From: Sphagnum compactum
Lineage: Eukaryota > Bryophyta > Sphagnopsida > Sphagnales
Length of the DNA: 64,000 nt
Assembly: GCA_965153455.1 (NCBI GenBank)
Contig: OZ234499.1
Span: 1,550,001-1,614,000, forward strand
Direction: 5' to 3'
A model generated the notes under the pieces. That model made no database searches. It was not told where the DNA came from and saw only the letters and a program-made list of their open reading frames with translations. Positions 26,079-37,000 of the stretch are shown here, in pieces. Positions within the stretch are counted from its first letter, which is position 1, and every line of letters begins with the position of its first letter. Position numbers and translations under genes: made by a program.

Positions 26079-26133
26079 CAGCAGTACTTTTGTACTGACT
26101 GCATTCATTTCCTTCGGCCTCTTTAATATTTCC
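26079..26133 (-). repeat. P terminal motif, copy 4 (outer right end)
   Basis: Reads cagcagtacttttgtactg through ggcctctttaatatttcc on plus. It is followed at once by taatttatat (26,134-26,143), the reverse complement of the 10-mer at 6,971-6,980, and then by inverted block A. This marks a clean element/flank junction. Confidence 0.75.
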
Positions 26134-26594
26134 TAATTTATATATGTTTTGAGGACTTGTTATTAATAGTCTCATCATAATAACTCATAGTGGGCATACC
26201 TTCAATTTACTCGCAAGAAAGTAATGGGTGTGTGTATCCCAACTATGCACATGAAAACCCCACCCAACAATTATGTCTCAGTCGGTGAATAGGCCACATG
26301 GAAAGGGAGCCTAAGTAATATGGAGGCTTTTCCTCTTTAACATTACATTTGCAAATAGTCGTTACAGCACCACAAGAGTACTGCGACAATTTTTTCTCCT
26401 CAGTCCACACTTTGCATTTTTGTTTCACCTTGTCATGTTTTGCACCCATAACCTCCCATGTTATGAATACTAAGGGCCACATAACATGTCAGGTAGCATG
26501 TGCGAAGGGTCTTGAAGCATGTTACATAGCCCTATTGCCCCTAACATGCCCAAAACATGTATGACATGGACCCAAATCATGTCTAGAAATGCCA
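26134..26594 (-). repeat. Repeat block A, inverted copy
   Basis: The reverse complement of 6,521-6,980 with moderate divergence. Landmarks include the palindromic-like 'cactttccatgtggcc' region and the 'aacatgcccaaaacatgta' stretch. Its outer edge is the target 10-mer beside P copy 4. Confidence 0.7.
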
Positions 26595-27228
26595 AGGTGA
26601 ATAAAGATGAGGCAAAGGGCAGAAGGGGAAAAAGTCTTGTACTGACTGCATTAACAACTATGGGCATATGTAATGTTAAAGGTAAATACCCCATGACCAG
26701 TAATGTTTTCTGTTTCAAAATTTGGCACTTTTTGAAATAAAAAAAATGAAAAGACTGATTTTGTGGTTTTTTGTTATTTAGTACCCTCAAGTTTTAGATA
26801 TTATTACCAAGCATAACTTCCTATGGAAGTCAGGACTCAGAGGATGAAAAGTCTAACAAGATAAACTCTAATGTAATGGAGCAAAGTGCAGGTAGTACTT
26901 GTGCCATAGGCCTATGGAAAATATTACTCAGGCCAAAGGAAATGAATGCAGTCAGTTAAAAGGTACTGCTGCGATGTTTTCCTCCAGTCTGCCCATTTGC
27001 CCGGTTTATTTTCACCTTGTCATGCCTTGGCATGTTTTGAGTCGATGTTATGCACGTTATGAACACACTAGGGGTATGAAGGGGTATGTAACATATTATT
27101 TGGCATGTTATGTGAGGTTACAAGTGCAAAACATGCCTATTATATGAGATTAGGAGTGCAAAACATGCCTGGGTGTCACTTGAGAAAATATGGATGGGGC
27201 AAATGTGCAGACTGAAGGAAAAAAATAG
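26595..27228. repeat. Rearranged fragments of blocks A and P
   Basis: A mosaic: a partial P ('gtactgactgcatt', about 26,639) joined to a direct piece of block A, a 60-bp piece shared with the left arm (26,857-26,915), P copy 5 (26,916-26,971), and further A-like 'ggcatgtta'/'gtgcaaaacatgcc' stretches. No coding region is visible. It looks like the debris of repeated insertion and inversion. Confidence 0.55.
26916..26971 (+). repeat. P terminal motif, copy 5 (degenerate)
   Basis: ggaaaatattactcaggcc, then aaaggaaatgaatgcagtc, then a damaged hairpin (agttaaaaggtactgctg). Confidence 0.65.
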
Positions 27229-27284
27229 CAGCAATACTTTTGCACTGACTGCCTTCATTTCCTTTGGCCTGTTTAATGTTTTCC
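27229..27284 (-). repeat. P terminal motif, copy 6 (junction with block B)
   Basis: Reads cagcaatacttttgcactg through ggcctgtttaatgttttcc. It is directly followed by atataaatta (27,285-27,294) and then block B. Together with copy 4 it defines both sides of one target-site duplication. Confidence 0.75.
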
Positions 27285-27461
27285 ATATAAATTATAAGGT
27301 CATTGAGATGTGGGTATGACATGTGAATGCTTTACCATTAGATTTTTGCTGATTCCTTAGTATGTGTTCTAAAATATAGTAGGTGGGTATGCCCATGGAA
27401 ACTGACCCATATCCACATGAGCTGGGTGTGCTCATTGTCAACCTAAGAGGCTTACAGAATA

Positions 27462-28338
27462 ACGAGTGTTGTGACCCGTGGCTACACCACTCCAGCCACC
27501 CGTGGCACCTCGCCCGGCCCCCCGCAGCGGCTTCCCTGGCCGCTGTTTTTTTTGGCCTCTCTGAGGACCTCGTTTCAGGACCCTAACAACGGGTTTTCTC
27601 TTTGAGGGACTCGTTTCAGGTCCCCAACGACGGGTTTTTTTTCTGGGAACCTCGTTTTAGGTCTGTCTTGAGGTCTGGACCGGGTACTGAGAATCTCGAT
27701 TCAGGTCCTTTACCGAGGATTCTGGCCACCTCAGTTCAGGTCCTCGAAGGTTTTGAGGACCTCGCTCGTTTCAGGACCTCGTCTTGTTTTTTTTCTTCTT
27801 CTTGGGGATGTGGTTTAGGGGTTTAAGACAGACGGACAGACGGGATCTGGGTTTCAGGACCTCGACAGATAGACAGACGCCATGTTTGCTTTTATATATA
27901 AGATATAATATATATATATATATAAATAAGATATAGGATTATATGTGCCATGGGTGCTGATTTTGTGCCCTGGTTATCACCTCACCTATCCTATTTTGCC
28001 ATCTATTACAGACCAGCTCCACAAGGAACAGGCAGCGATTGGAAGAATCTTCCAGGCACTGCCCAATTTTTGTCCACACAGAGAGACACCACGTTTGCTT
28101 TTATATATAAAACGAGTGTTGTGACCCGTGGCTACGCCACTCCAGCAAACGTGGTCCTCGCTCGTTTCAGGACCTCGTCTTGTTTTTTTTCTTCTTCTTG
28201 GGGATGTGGTTTAGGGGTTTAAGACAGACGGACAGACAAGATCTAGGTTTCAAGACCTCGACAAACAGACAGACAGGATTTGGGTTTCAGGACCTCGACA
28301 GATAGACACCACCATGTTTGCTTTAATATATTAGATAT
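27462..28338. mobile_element. GC-richer composite insertion with internal repeats
   Basis: Absent from the left block B, where 'cagaataatatttgcac' is continuous. It contains 'acgagtgttgtgacccgtgg' at 27,465 and again at 28,112. A 78-bp piece from 'gctcgtttcaggacctcg' through 'gacagacggacagac' is also present twice (27,765 and 28,160). 'tgtttgctttaatata'-like ends occur three times. gacctcgtttcagg is a recurring short unit from 27,565 to 28,300. At 28,089-28,152 'ccacgtttgc' and 'gcaaacgtgg' form an inverted pair. It looks like two partial copies of one element joined head to tail. No open frame has a recognised product. Confidence 0.6.
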
Positions 28339-28412
28339 TTGCACTCTTCTGCATTAGAGTTTATCTTGTTGCTCTTGTGGAAACCAACTAGTTGGTCCCT
28401 TCTGGGACCTGG

Positions 28413-29583
28413 AGTGGAGGTAGGCCTATCGCTGTCTTTTATTGACTACGTCCGTCTCTCTCTCAAGTAGAGTAGTACTGCTCCTGCAGCACTAACCTAA
28501 ACGTTGTCAGCTTGGGTCACTAGAGAGAGTCGACACAGACAGAGCGGATGATGATATTACACTCTTCCTCTGCAATATTACCTAGTCATTACCTATTAAG
28601 AAGAGGTGAGGACTTCGAAAATTTCACATAGCCTGTTGTTTCCAGCAACTACAAACACAGTGAATGATTGCTAGTCACAGTATGAGACTTGGAAAAAAGA
28701 ACAGTACTAATTTGGAACAGTTGGACTATTTACAGGATCTTAACAGACTGTTGTTCTCTAACGTTGTAGACCAAGCTGCCCAGAAAACTGAATACTACTT
28801 AGCCTACTGCATGGGCGGGGGGGGATAAACAAGCCAGCAGCAGCTGCAAAATCACTGGCATACATAAGTCTTCTTCAGCACCTGGACGCTTTCTGCAACT
28901 GATGTCCACAGACATGTCTCTGATGGATTCAATGATACAAATGAGATCGGAGGGGATTTTCACAAGAGCCCTGTGAATTATATGGTCTTGGACTTCTTGT
29001 GCAACTCTAGCTCACCTTTTCTTTTTTCCCACAATAAATATTGCTGCTAGTGAGAACCGGCATGTAGGTTTCAATAGCCTGTCATTGTGCCCTTTATTAG
29101 TACCCAACATATTTATTAAAAAACAATTCCCCAATACAGGGCAACACTAGCCTCAATGCCTTGATTGTTTTTATAAAAAAATTGTGGACTCTGAGAAACT
29201 TTTTCAAATTCCCATCTAGCTATTAAGTAGTTTCAATGATATTCCATCAGCCAACAAGGGCACAGTGACTTGAGAGCCTTTGTGTGAACCCAAGCTAGTC
29301 CATTTAAATTATTTCTAAACATTACAAATATCCCATTCTAAGACTAAATCAGGGTGTCTGAGTTCAGATATAACATTTTTTGGGCTTAATATGGCCACTA
29401 AGAGGCCTCACTCAAAAAGGTCAAGGTACCAACATGGGTGCTGGTTCACCCTGACCAACTTGCGGCACCTACACTGACGACTGGTTGGTCACCTTCAGCT
29501 TTCCTTTGAAAGTGTTTTAAATGATGCCACGTGGCACTCTGAGAATTTAGATTGCGTTTTGAGCCCTCAGGCCTACCTCCACT
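28413..29583. mobile_element. Candidate 1.17-kb non-autonomous DNA element
   Basis: Absent from the left block B. It starts agtggaggtaggcct (28,413-28,427) and ends with the exact reverse complement aggcctacctccact (29,569-29,583), a perfect 15-bp terminal inverted repeat. Its interior is noncoding. The palindrome ccaactagttgg lies just outside at 28,384-28,395. The target duplication is not clear. Confidence 0.55.
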
Positions 29584-30680
29584 AACCAGTTTTGGGCATT
29601 GTTACTTTTGGTCAATTATTTTATGCACCCCAAGTCTATAAAAGGACAGAGCCAAAAATGGCTATCATCAAGGATAGGATGGAGAACAAAATGGCAGTCA
29701 TCCTTAACTACCTATTCAGACATCCTTCTCCATTTTGACTATGTACTCAAGAAATGGTGGTGACTCGATGAATAGAACTTTTGAAATTTGGCAATAAAAG
29801 CCACAAAATCAGTCTTTTCTATTTTAAATTCACAAAAGTGCCAATTTTGCACCGACAAAATCTCTGGTGTTGGGAGTATTACTCTTGTACTTTTTGTAGG
29901 TTTGTTCTTAAGGTGAGAGTATAGGTGGTTGTCAAGCTTTACTTTTGTAGGTTCACTGGTACCTAGGAGCCTAGGAGGTTACAATGGTGCAAACATTAGT
30001 TACATTATGAATATGCTAAATACATCAGGGCTACATTAGTTGAATTTTTCACTTTTATTTTTGAGGGCATTGTTGTGCTCCTCTGTTGCTGGCGTGTTGT
30101 TCTTTCCTTTTCTTCATTCCTTTTCTTCACAATGAATTTCTTCATTTGGCCGAAAATGCTAATCATATCATCTTAGAACTTACAACACCTTTTGGTACTC
30201 TTGATATCATTGGAAGGCCCTTGATGAGTACCCACTGCAGAACGGGTGGCCGCTTTTTTGGGCAAAATTTCCCCATCTGGTGACCCAAAAGAGGGGCCCT
30301 ACAAATCCTACAGAGGGTTTTCTTTTCATGAAAATGGCACAAACTCAGCATATTTTTCAAGGAGAAAAAAGTTAGTTTCAGAACATTTTGTGCCCCCACA
30401 TGGGGATGTCACTTATTGACTGTAAATTTCACCTTGAAAAACTTTTTGCAAAATCACCTCAAAATGGGTGGCCCCATGGGAACTTGACAATTATCACACA
30501 TAGCAGTAAACAGGACGACAGTGTAAAAGCTGCCAAATCTGATTTAGAATTTCTTGATCCTTGCCGGGAAATGTTATGCCAATTTCTCCCTCTCAATTTC
30601 AATTCCCACAAATCATTTCAGATTTGCTGGATTGCCTCAAATTTAGATTAATGGCGCAATATCGACGATGATTCATCTAA

Positions 30681-33600
30681 TATTGCAGCAAATCATGTGG
30701 ACTGCTGTCATGGTATTCCAAAGTTCCCGCACAAGGATTCCTTCTCGTACCAAAAGTCTAGGACTAATTTCAGGTCAGAGGATGCAGATGCTGCTCTGGA
30801 GAAGTGACGTCGTGACCCTGCTCTCGAGTTGTCAGAAATTGAGCATAAAAAGGTCCCAACCCAGTTCTCTCACACAGCTCACTTAATCTCCTCCCCACTG
30901 CGACAGTTTGGATCACAGTGACTCGTTGCAGAACTGCGCACAGCAGCGCAGAGAGACCCACACTAGGGACGCCTGGATTTTTTTTCCAGACTCTAATCAC
31001 TCAGTGCAGCTCTCAGTCGTAGAACACTAGGATTCCGTAACTCTTCTCTCGTCGTTGGGCCTTTCAGAGCTCAGAAAACCACATCTTGCAAAGTCTGTTT
31101 GTCTCGTATCATTTTGTATGCAACTACTCTTACTTCCTAGCGACCTCGATCCCGTCTAGATTCCTATAAATCTGGATCTCCCTGCGTCCCAAACTGTCCT
31201 TTCTATTTGTGCGTTTGAACTCTTTTAACTCAAGTGGCTAGTGTTATTGACCGTCCAAACCAAGTAAGAAGGGCGCTGCATCCTCGTTCCTGGGTATGCA
31301 CAAGTTGCTGAATCTCTCCTTCTGTGTTTGCCCCGACCGCACCGGAGTCTCATGTTGGCACGTTGTCTCGCTGGGCGCTCCAGAAATATGCAGTGGAGAT
31401 CACTAGTTGATCTCTCTATGGTCAAGGACGCTAGCAGATGACGAGTGTACATATTTGCACATTGGATGATCTGGGTGAGTTATTCTTTGATGCATACTAA
31501 ATTTTGAACTTGTGATCCTCGATTCACATGCATCTAGCGAGTTTAAGAGCTGGTTGGTATCCTAACATTAATAGTTGTGGTAATGGACAGGTATGCTTGG
31601 TAGGACCCCGTGATTGCAAAGGACCCACGTAGTAGAAATCAACGAACTCATATCAAGGCGTAGTGATGGTGTGAGCCTTGGACATGAGACGGTGACCTAT
31701 GCAGGCCCGAGGTACTCCAGGTTCATGTCTGCTTACCGCATGATCACCCAAGGCAAGCCCTCGGTTCCTATAACTCCAGCTCAAACTATCAGAGGGCCTT
31801 CCTAGTTTTCCACAGTTACGTCTCTTCTCTTTCTGTACAAGAGAGAACTGTGTAGACTTGCATACTTTGTAGCGCGCTCTTCTTTTAGCTGCCGCATCCG
31901 GCTGTAAGCTTTGTGATCGTATTGAATACTAAAGGAACAACATAATATATTCCGCAGCTTCTCTAACGGTTTTATGCCTTGGTCGGGCAGTACTGCGAGA
32001 TGCCCATAAAAGTTGCAAAACCCATGTCCTACAAGCCATCAACTTTTCAGATACCTATAACTAAATTGTTTCAAATGTTTGGGCTGCAGATAAATCCAGG
32101 GAAAGAATTCTTTGGCCCCAATTCAATGGTTCTCGAGGAAGGGTTATGTGATTGGAGTAGGTGACTCTCTTTGTTGAACATGTACCGATAACTCTCCTTT
32201 GAAACCAGGGTTGTTAGCAAGCTATTGAATGCTCTAGATCTCCCAATAATTTTGTGGAATTATGTAAAGTTTGTCTGATTGTATGAACACTTCGAGTGTG
32301 TTTGGATTTCAATCCTGTCAAAATGTATTTCTTACGGTACCACACAGTACAAGGTCGAGAATGATGTATGCGACGTCCTAAGAAGTTGCTTCCTACTGAC
32401 CGAAGTTATGACTGGTGCAAAACTGGGGAGGAGCATAGTTTTGCAAAGTGTGTTGGAGTGGAAGGCAGCGGGTTCAACTGCTGATAGAAATCAAATAGCT
32501 ATATCGATCGACAGTTTGTGAGATCTGGTGAATATACCCGCGCGAAGAACTATTAATTGAAGGAGAGAAACCAAAGAATTTTGGCCCCTATTTCCCTGTA
32601 TAGGAGGAATCGTAGCCCTGAGTCGAAAGAATAATCGTTTTTCTGATCGACTTACTCCCATCTATTGCCCAACTCATTTACTAATTTTTGAAGGTATCAA
32701 ATACTCACTGTAATTGTCTGTTGACTGAGAAAATGGGCCAATTTGTGCAGCAATGGACTGTCAAAAAATGAAGCTTAGAAACAAATTGTGAGACCTAGGA
32801 TGTTGATGCGCAGAGGTCGGTATCTGGTTACTGAAACAGACATGGGTTTAGCACATATGAGGATGTCGGGGATTGATGTCTATATATTGCAATGTGCACT
32901 GAAATTGCTAGTGATAATAAGCTCAAAATCTTGCAATTGCAGGTCGTCGTCGCTATTCATTCATTGCTCTTGAAAACTTGGACCTCGAGCTTCTTGAGGA
33001 GACTATGACATTTTATAGCAAAAACAAGAGTCTGACGCTGAAGTGAAAGCAAGGTAAATATCAGGGAACCTCTCTCTGGCAGATTGCTCCGCGTAACTTG
33101 CAAGAAGTAGACTTCATTGGGTTTCTCTGTATCTTCTGTAACATCCATGCCTATATTAACTCGTTGTCATATTCCCATTTCATCCAAGAAGGGCGTGTAG
33201 ACTTCGAATGGAAATATGAGGAAAAGCTTCCGAACTATTTTGGAGCTAATATTTTGTGGGAAGAGAGTGTAATTTGTGAATGAGACTGGCCAATGCTGAC
33301 TACTTGCGATCAGTTAATGCACGCAAGGCAAATCATATAGAATTGTGCAACAGGCTTTTCTTCGTTGAGACACTGTCTGGAGCCCCAGTGCTGACGCACG
33401 GATTTGTTTCCATCCTTTTCACGCAGGCTTTCCTTATGATCACCAAGTTGTTGCATGTTGGTCTGTCACGCCCGACATGCCAAATCGTCCGTGCAGGCAC
33501 TTTCATTTGGCTTAGATTTTTTCACCAGAAGATTCACATAAACTTGTATCAAGGTTCGCCATGAACATTATTATAACCGCGAGCTTGGAGGGAGAGCTGG

Positions 33601-34050
33601 CCAAACAGATTGGAGGAGTGACGGTCAATTAAAAGTCCCTTCTTTAATTTCATAGAAAAGCAACGTATGTGTTTTACACTTCTGATCACCATGTCCATCT
33701 ACTCATAATGTCAAGTGTTTAGTGTGCAAATCCAAAGCGAAGTTCAAGTATTGTGTGAACCATATGTCGGGATGGGAAAGGTAGCATATGTGCAATAACA
33801 CAAGAAACTCAAATGAAAGGGTGAACCATAATGGCACTGATTTGATTGGAACATAAGATGGGTGTAAATTCTAATCTCAGTCTACTCTAGAAATGGTACA
33901 CTTGGATATATTTTACGAATCTAGTACCATCATTCCAACTTCAACGCTGCACAATATTACATCAAGTGGCAGTCATTGTTAGAAAAAGATCTGGACATGT
34001 GAAGTGTTAGAGGATCGTGCAAGAAGATTTATTGATGTTATAATGTTGCA
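30681..34050 (+). promoter_or_regulatory. Promoter, leader and upstream introns of the Roco gene
   Basis: This region is clearly richer in G and C than the DNA around it. A TGACGTC core at 30,805-30,811 lies about 33 bases before a TATA-like cataaaaagg (30,844-30,853). Start-site-like pyrimidine-rich DNA follows from about 30,875. A second TATA-like ctataaatc lies at 31,164-31,172. Candidate splice sites are a donor at 31,475 (ctgg/gtgagt), an acceptor at 32,942 with a donor at 33,054 (a possible 111-base untranslated exon), and the acceptor at 34,050 directly before the coding exon. Short open frames here (for example 31,614-31,805 and 33,280-33,564) show no family motif. A separate small gene cannot be excluded. 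Confidence 0.4.
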
Positions 34051-34087
34051 GATGTGATTGAGATCCGCCTCCAGCAATTGTTGGGAA

Positions 34088-37000
34088 ATGGAGTTGGAGG
34101 CTTCTTCCGTGACGGTTTATGATCCAGGCGATGCAAATCTAGGCAAGCACCAGGGATCATGTAGCAATGTCTCAGGTCAACAAAATCCACAAGAACATTC
34201 TCTATCAGAGATCATGCCTTTTGAAGCATCGCATGTGTCTAGCAGCATGCCGGACCAAGAATTTCAACAAGTGGAAAGTCGCGATCTTTCAACCCTCGAT
34301 CAGCTTCGCGCTAAGAAAATATCTACAAATTCTCCACCACCAAAACTAACATCAGTGTATCTTTACATACCGAATCGAGGAAATGTAACTTGTGATGAGG
34401 TTATCTCCATCCTAAGAGAATCCCAATTGGATGAACTAAAATTTGGTGTGAGAAAATATTCCGAGGAGGATGGATCCATTGAAGCATTTAGAGCAGATCG
34501 CCTGCATCTTTTTGATGCTATCGGTAAATGTGAAAGTTTGAAGTCAATTAACATTCAGCAGCAGGAGTTACAGGTGGAAGAAATTTTGCATTTACGTCAA
34601 ACATTGGAGGAACGCATTGAGCGCCTTCAGTTAGATGTAAGTGCTTGCGACCAAAGAGGAATGACAATTTTGTGTGAAATGTTGTCCAAGAATGATGTCC
34701 TTAAAGATGTATGTTTTGAGTATGTTGAAGATGGACACTTGGAAGTTTTGTGTGAAATTTTGCCAACATTCCATACCTTTAAGCCAATTTTGGATCTTTG
34801 GTTATGGGGAAGTGTAACAATTTCTGGAGTTGCGTCTGTGGTGTCAATATTGGGTATGAATTCAATCGTGAGGCGTTTGCACATTTCTAATGCACAACAC
34901 TTATTGTGCTCTAATGAACTCGAAATGATATTTGATCCCCTTATTGGTCACCTGGGGAATTCACCTGTTAACCTATCAGTTAACGAGCTTGATTTACAGC
35001 AATGTTATATTGGACGAGATGGAGGAGCTGTTGTTGAAATGTTACGCACAAACAAGAGCCTTACGAAGCTTTCAATAGGGCCTGATACTTTAGCACCAGT
35101 GAAGATACTGGATCCCCTTACTAGTCACTCGGGGAATCCACCTTTTAACCAATCACTCAAAGAGCTTAAATTTTGGCAAGCTAATATTGGAGAATATGGA
35201 GGAGCAGTTAAGGCTGTTGCTGAAATGTTACGCACAAACAACAGCCTTACGAAGTTTTCAATAGAGTCAGATTATATTTTAAAACCATCTGATGTATGTA
35301 CAATTTTGAGTTCATTGGAGAACAACCAATCACTTCGTGAACTTGGATTTGCTTTCTGTCATCAAGTTGAAGGAGCTGATGTGTTGGGCAGGATGATGGA
35401 TCTTCTACGAGTTAACCCTTGGCTGACAGAAATTGACTTGGAGAATACTCCCTTGGAACGGGAAGGACAAGCCGCACAAGTGAGAGCACAACTGGAAAGA
35501 AATGCCCAAGATTATATGAAAGTGGTGAGGGGCATGCCTCGAGTACCGCCCAAGTTTACAAAAGTATTTTTATGTGGGAATGCATACTCAGGCAAGCCCC
35601 TCAACTCTACTTCTATAAAAAACATCTTTTCCATGTCAATTTCCTATGAAGCCAGCAATGTTTGTTCAAGTGTACACAATATTATCTCACCATCAAAATA
35701 ATTATTTGACATGTAAATATCATGGACATGTCTATTGAGCTTCAAAACGCATGAATTAAGAACATGCTTATTTTTGTCGAATTGGATAAAGTTCAAATTT
35801 GGTTCAACCTGAAATGAATATTCATATTAACTATAAAAGTTCTTGACAAAAAATCAATTAATAAATTCAATACATCTTGTCAAACCTTATTGTTATAACC
35901 TATGATCTATCCATAATCAGGTATTGGGTAAAATTGTCCACATGTTTTTGCGTGTAAAAACATTCTGTCTCCTTCCCAAAAGATTTAAACTTAATTTTTT
36001 TACAACTGGAAAGGAGTATTTTCATTTGAGAAGTTTCAAAATTATCAACTAGAATGTACGATGTGAAATTGTTTCAAAGACATTCAATTGGTCTTTATCT
36101 AGTAAATTCTTTCTTTCATTTATGCTTAATTGAGAGGTCAAAGATAGACATTATAATACATTTGCAAGAGTTTTTTAATGCCATGAACTCTTTACAAACA
36201 CATTTTGTAAAAAAATTTGTTCAAGCCATCATCTAGTCAAAAGTATGACAATTGTAAGGACAAATAAAAATAATCTAGATGGTTGGTGCTTTGCTTTAAT
36301 AGTGCTATTTGTTAGCAATTGAAAAATTATATAACAACTTGAGAAATAACATTATACATAATTCTATGCTTTGTTTGATAACAAAATGTATAATCAAGTA
36401 ATATATATTTGTGGATAATTAATCCAACACAACTTCTTATGTATTTATAAACAAAGATTTCAAGGAGTTTGTTTTCTTTCAATGGTTTGGTTGAAGAAGG
36501 AAAATAGTTTGAATGTTTTTATGAAAGTTCATTGATGATGTTCTTGGTTCAAAACAAGCTCAAAAATCAAAATAAACTATTTTAGAATGTATATTTGTTG
36601 ATAAGTCAATTAAATCTTCTTACAAACTAGGATTCATTTTCAAGTTTACAAGCATTTCATATGAATCACACCATACACCTAATGTGACATGTTAAGGTTT
36701 CTTAATTTGATCATGTTGTAAAAAATCTCCATTTGAAAATATGCATGGTTATTTCATCAATATAAATTATTCGAACTTTCAATTGTGCATTCAAATACAT
36801 CAAACATTAAAATTTGAATTTAACTTTTGTTCACCAACATGTACAGGCAAAACTACATTAAGGAGATCGATGGCTAGGAGTCTTGAGAAAGGAGTCAAAT
36901 CCCATTTCATTCCATTGGTGGAGATCATTGAATTGCGAAAACCTTTCAAATATTGTTTCAATGATCCAAATGAATGGGACAAAAGAACACGAGGGATAAA

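Larger units (their letters stand above)
9571..26133 (+). mobile_element. 16.6-kb DNA transposon with kilobase-scale inverted terminal repeats
   Basis: The left arm (9,571-12,150) and right arm (24,437-26,133) are inverted copies of each other, in collinear order. From outside in, each arm holds the P terminal motif, a D fragment, a second P motif, a CTAC-rich stretch, an AT-rich 'tttgcaag/tttacaa' minisatellite and a unique block around 'gcatatttagggtgccctat'. The arms differ in length mainly through the minisatellite (about 1.4 kb left, 0.6 kb right). Inside is a decayed transposase-like gene (22,631-23,917), several tandem arrays and a small MITE. Large terminal repeats with a single integrase-core gene suggest a cut-and-paste element. 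I cannot place it in a named superfamily. Several stop codons make this copy non-autonomous. Confidence 0.7.
24437..26133 (-). repeat. Right terminal inverted repeat arm
   Basis: This is the inverted copy of 9,571-12,150. Its inner edge is near 24,437 ('caatacctgcataagg') and its outer edge is the P terminus ending ...ttaatatttcc at 26,133. Open frames of 195 and 116 codons on the minus strand are conserved in the left arm only because the arms are copies. They carry no protein motif. Confidence 0.8.
27285..30680 (+). repeat. Repeat block B, right copy (with insertions)
   Basis: A direct copy of 6,971-9,090. Relative to that copy it contains inserts at 27,462-28,338 and 28,413-29,583. It lacks the left copy's inserts at 7,512-7,830 and 8,305-8,800. 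A good TATA-like 'ctataaaagg' occurs near 29,637, but no gene follows it. Confidence 0.7.

Noticed and set aside
31225-33564. One or more small protein genes or an LTR retroelement upstream of the Roco gene
   Set aside because: Frames are short and motif-free. I could not find TG...CA ends, a tRNA primer-binding site or gag/pol motifs. The GC-richer DNA is better explained as promoter and leader, though not proven.
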